A stretch of 64,000 nt of DNA from Scedosporium boydii (Eukaryota > Ascomycota > Sordariomycetes > Microascales > Microascaceae): contig NJFT01000082.1 in the NCBI GenBank assembly GCA_002221725.1, positions 92,228 to 156,227 of the forward strand. The letters run 5' to 3'. This document shows positions 63,411 to 64,000 of this stretch, one piece after another. The position numbers and the translations under genes were made by a program. A model generated the notes under the pieces. It was given only the letters and a program-made list of their open reading frames with translations, was not told where the DNA came from and searched no databases. Positions within the stretch are counted from its first letter, which is position 1. The number at the start of each line of letters is the position of its first letter.

Positions 63411-64000
63411 TCATCTTTCCTGTCCCCCCTTTTTGTTATCCTTCGCCTCTATCCTACGCCATCCCAGCCCGACGCTGACCAGGCACGCCAGTGCGGTGGA
63501 GGCGGCGGGCAAGTACTAAGCGAAGCAAATCGTCAAGGTTTAGACCCGGGTTTCTCATGGAAGAAATGTGAAGACCGGGGTCAAGAGGAATACGGGAATG
63601 GTAACTCACAAACATCTGCGTTAACGCCTTGTTATACGCCACCAACAACCCGGGCAGGCCAACAGGCGGTACTAAATCCCTAATATTAGTGGCGCCGGCG
63701 TGTAGTACCGATCCAGCGTCCGTTTCGGGAGCATGCTGCGCTAGGAGGCCGGGCAGGTAGCTTTGGAAGATGGTTTGGCTGACTGACATGGCGACCGCAG
63801 TGCCCAGGTTCATGAAGAGGTTGACGACTGCGAGCCCGGTCGCAGTCTCCTCAGCGGGGACTTCTTCTTGGACGGAGACTACGGGCTGGCGGGGAAAGTC
63901 AGCAGGTTTCCGGGGTGAGGGTGGGGGAGAGGGCGGAAGGAAAGTAGTAGAGGACAGATGGGGGGAAAAAAAAGGGGGGGGGGGGGGGGGGTGTACACTT
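63411..64000 (-). CDS. MFS transporter (DHA2-like), C-terminal part; 5' end beyond window
   Basis: Plasma-membrane drug/metabolite proton antiporter by family. Visible exons: 63610-63885 (92 codons) and 63411-63515 (35 codons with TGA), separated by a 94-nt intron (GTGAGT...GCTTAG, phase 0). The first reads VVSVQEEVPAEETATGLAVV, LFMNLGTAVAMSVSQTIFQ, YLPGLLAQHAPETDAG and LVAYNKALTQMF; the second YLPAASTALACLVSVGLGWR (last helix) and a basic end. The EETATGLAVVNLFMNLG and final-helix arrangement fits 14-TMS DHA2 pumps. Upstream of 63886 an acceptor (CCGCCAG) ends an intron whose donor would lie at or beyond the window edge; a G18 run at 63974-63991 lies in it. Neighbours do not suggest a cluster. 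Confidence 0.85.
63974..63991 (+). repeat. G18 homopolymer
   Basis: 18 G (C18 on the MFS coding strand) inside the predicted MFS intron, just before the window edge. Could form a G-quadruplex, or mark a sequencing problem spot. Confidence 0.85.

Overview
The window looks like nuclear DNA of a filamentous ascomycete (Pezizomycotina, most likely a Sordariomycete). Genes are split by short introns (54-161 nt) with GTRNGT-type donors, CTRAY-like branch sites and YAG/AAG acceptors. The protein set is fungal: Atg11, a NUC-1/Pho4-type bHLH factor, Zn2Cys6 and C2H2 regulators, a CVNH protein, a GPI-anchored copper-only SOD and NHP6. Genus and species cannot be settled from the sequence alone. Exon models were built by hand from splice signals and frame continuity.

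Layout. 1-1183 (+): 5'-truncated SET-domain gene with an in-frame TAG. 1580-2472 (-): RPS15, four exons. 4550-5772 (+): single-pass membrane protein. 6284-8499 (-): GH47 ER alpha-1,2-mannosidase. 9866-13399 (-): single-exon C2H2 zinc-finger protein of 1177 aa. 16992-17750 (+): DUF202 membrane protein. 19824-21277 (-): Zn2Cys6 regulator. 21278-37423: 16 kb with no recognisable gene. 37424-38306 (+): secreted two-repeat cyanovirin-N homologue in four exons, none longer than 180 nt. 39410-40335 (-): GPI-anchored Cu-only SOD. 42373-42900 (+): V-ATPase Vo subunit f / RNase-kappa-like protein. 44016-44507 (-): NHP6. 48909-49730 (-): CENP-H-like kinetochore protein, divergent from ATG11 at 50586-54861 (+). 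59454-61611 (+): NUC-1-like phosphate regulator. 62325-62815 (-): KEOPS subunit Pcc1. 63411 to the window end (-): C-terminal part of an MFS transporter.

The genes do not form one pathway. They are mostly conserved housekeeping or regulatory loci: translation (RPS15, Pcc1 for tRNA t6A), ER glycan trimming, chromatin and kinetochore, autophagy, V-ATPase and phosphate sensing. Two cell-surface or secreted genes (CVNH, SOD) lie next to each other, convergently, at the edge of the gene-poor block. Gene density is low, about one per 4 kb. I saw no tRNA, rRNA, CRISPR, biosynthetic cluster or intact transposon. The most notable non-genic signal is a short palindromic family (TACGAAGTA / TACTTCGTA / TACGGAGTA) scattered through the intergenic DNA and absent from the coding exons I read. 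I did not find convincing evidence of a new multi-gene system. The best leads are unusual splicing configurations, the broken SET gene, the dispersed palindrome and a few small unassigned ORFs.
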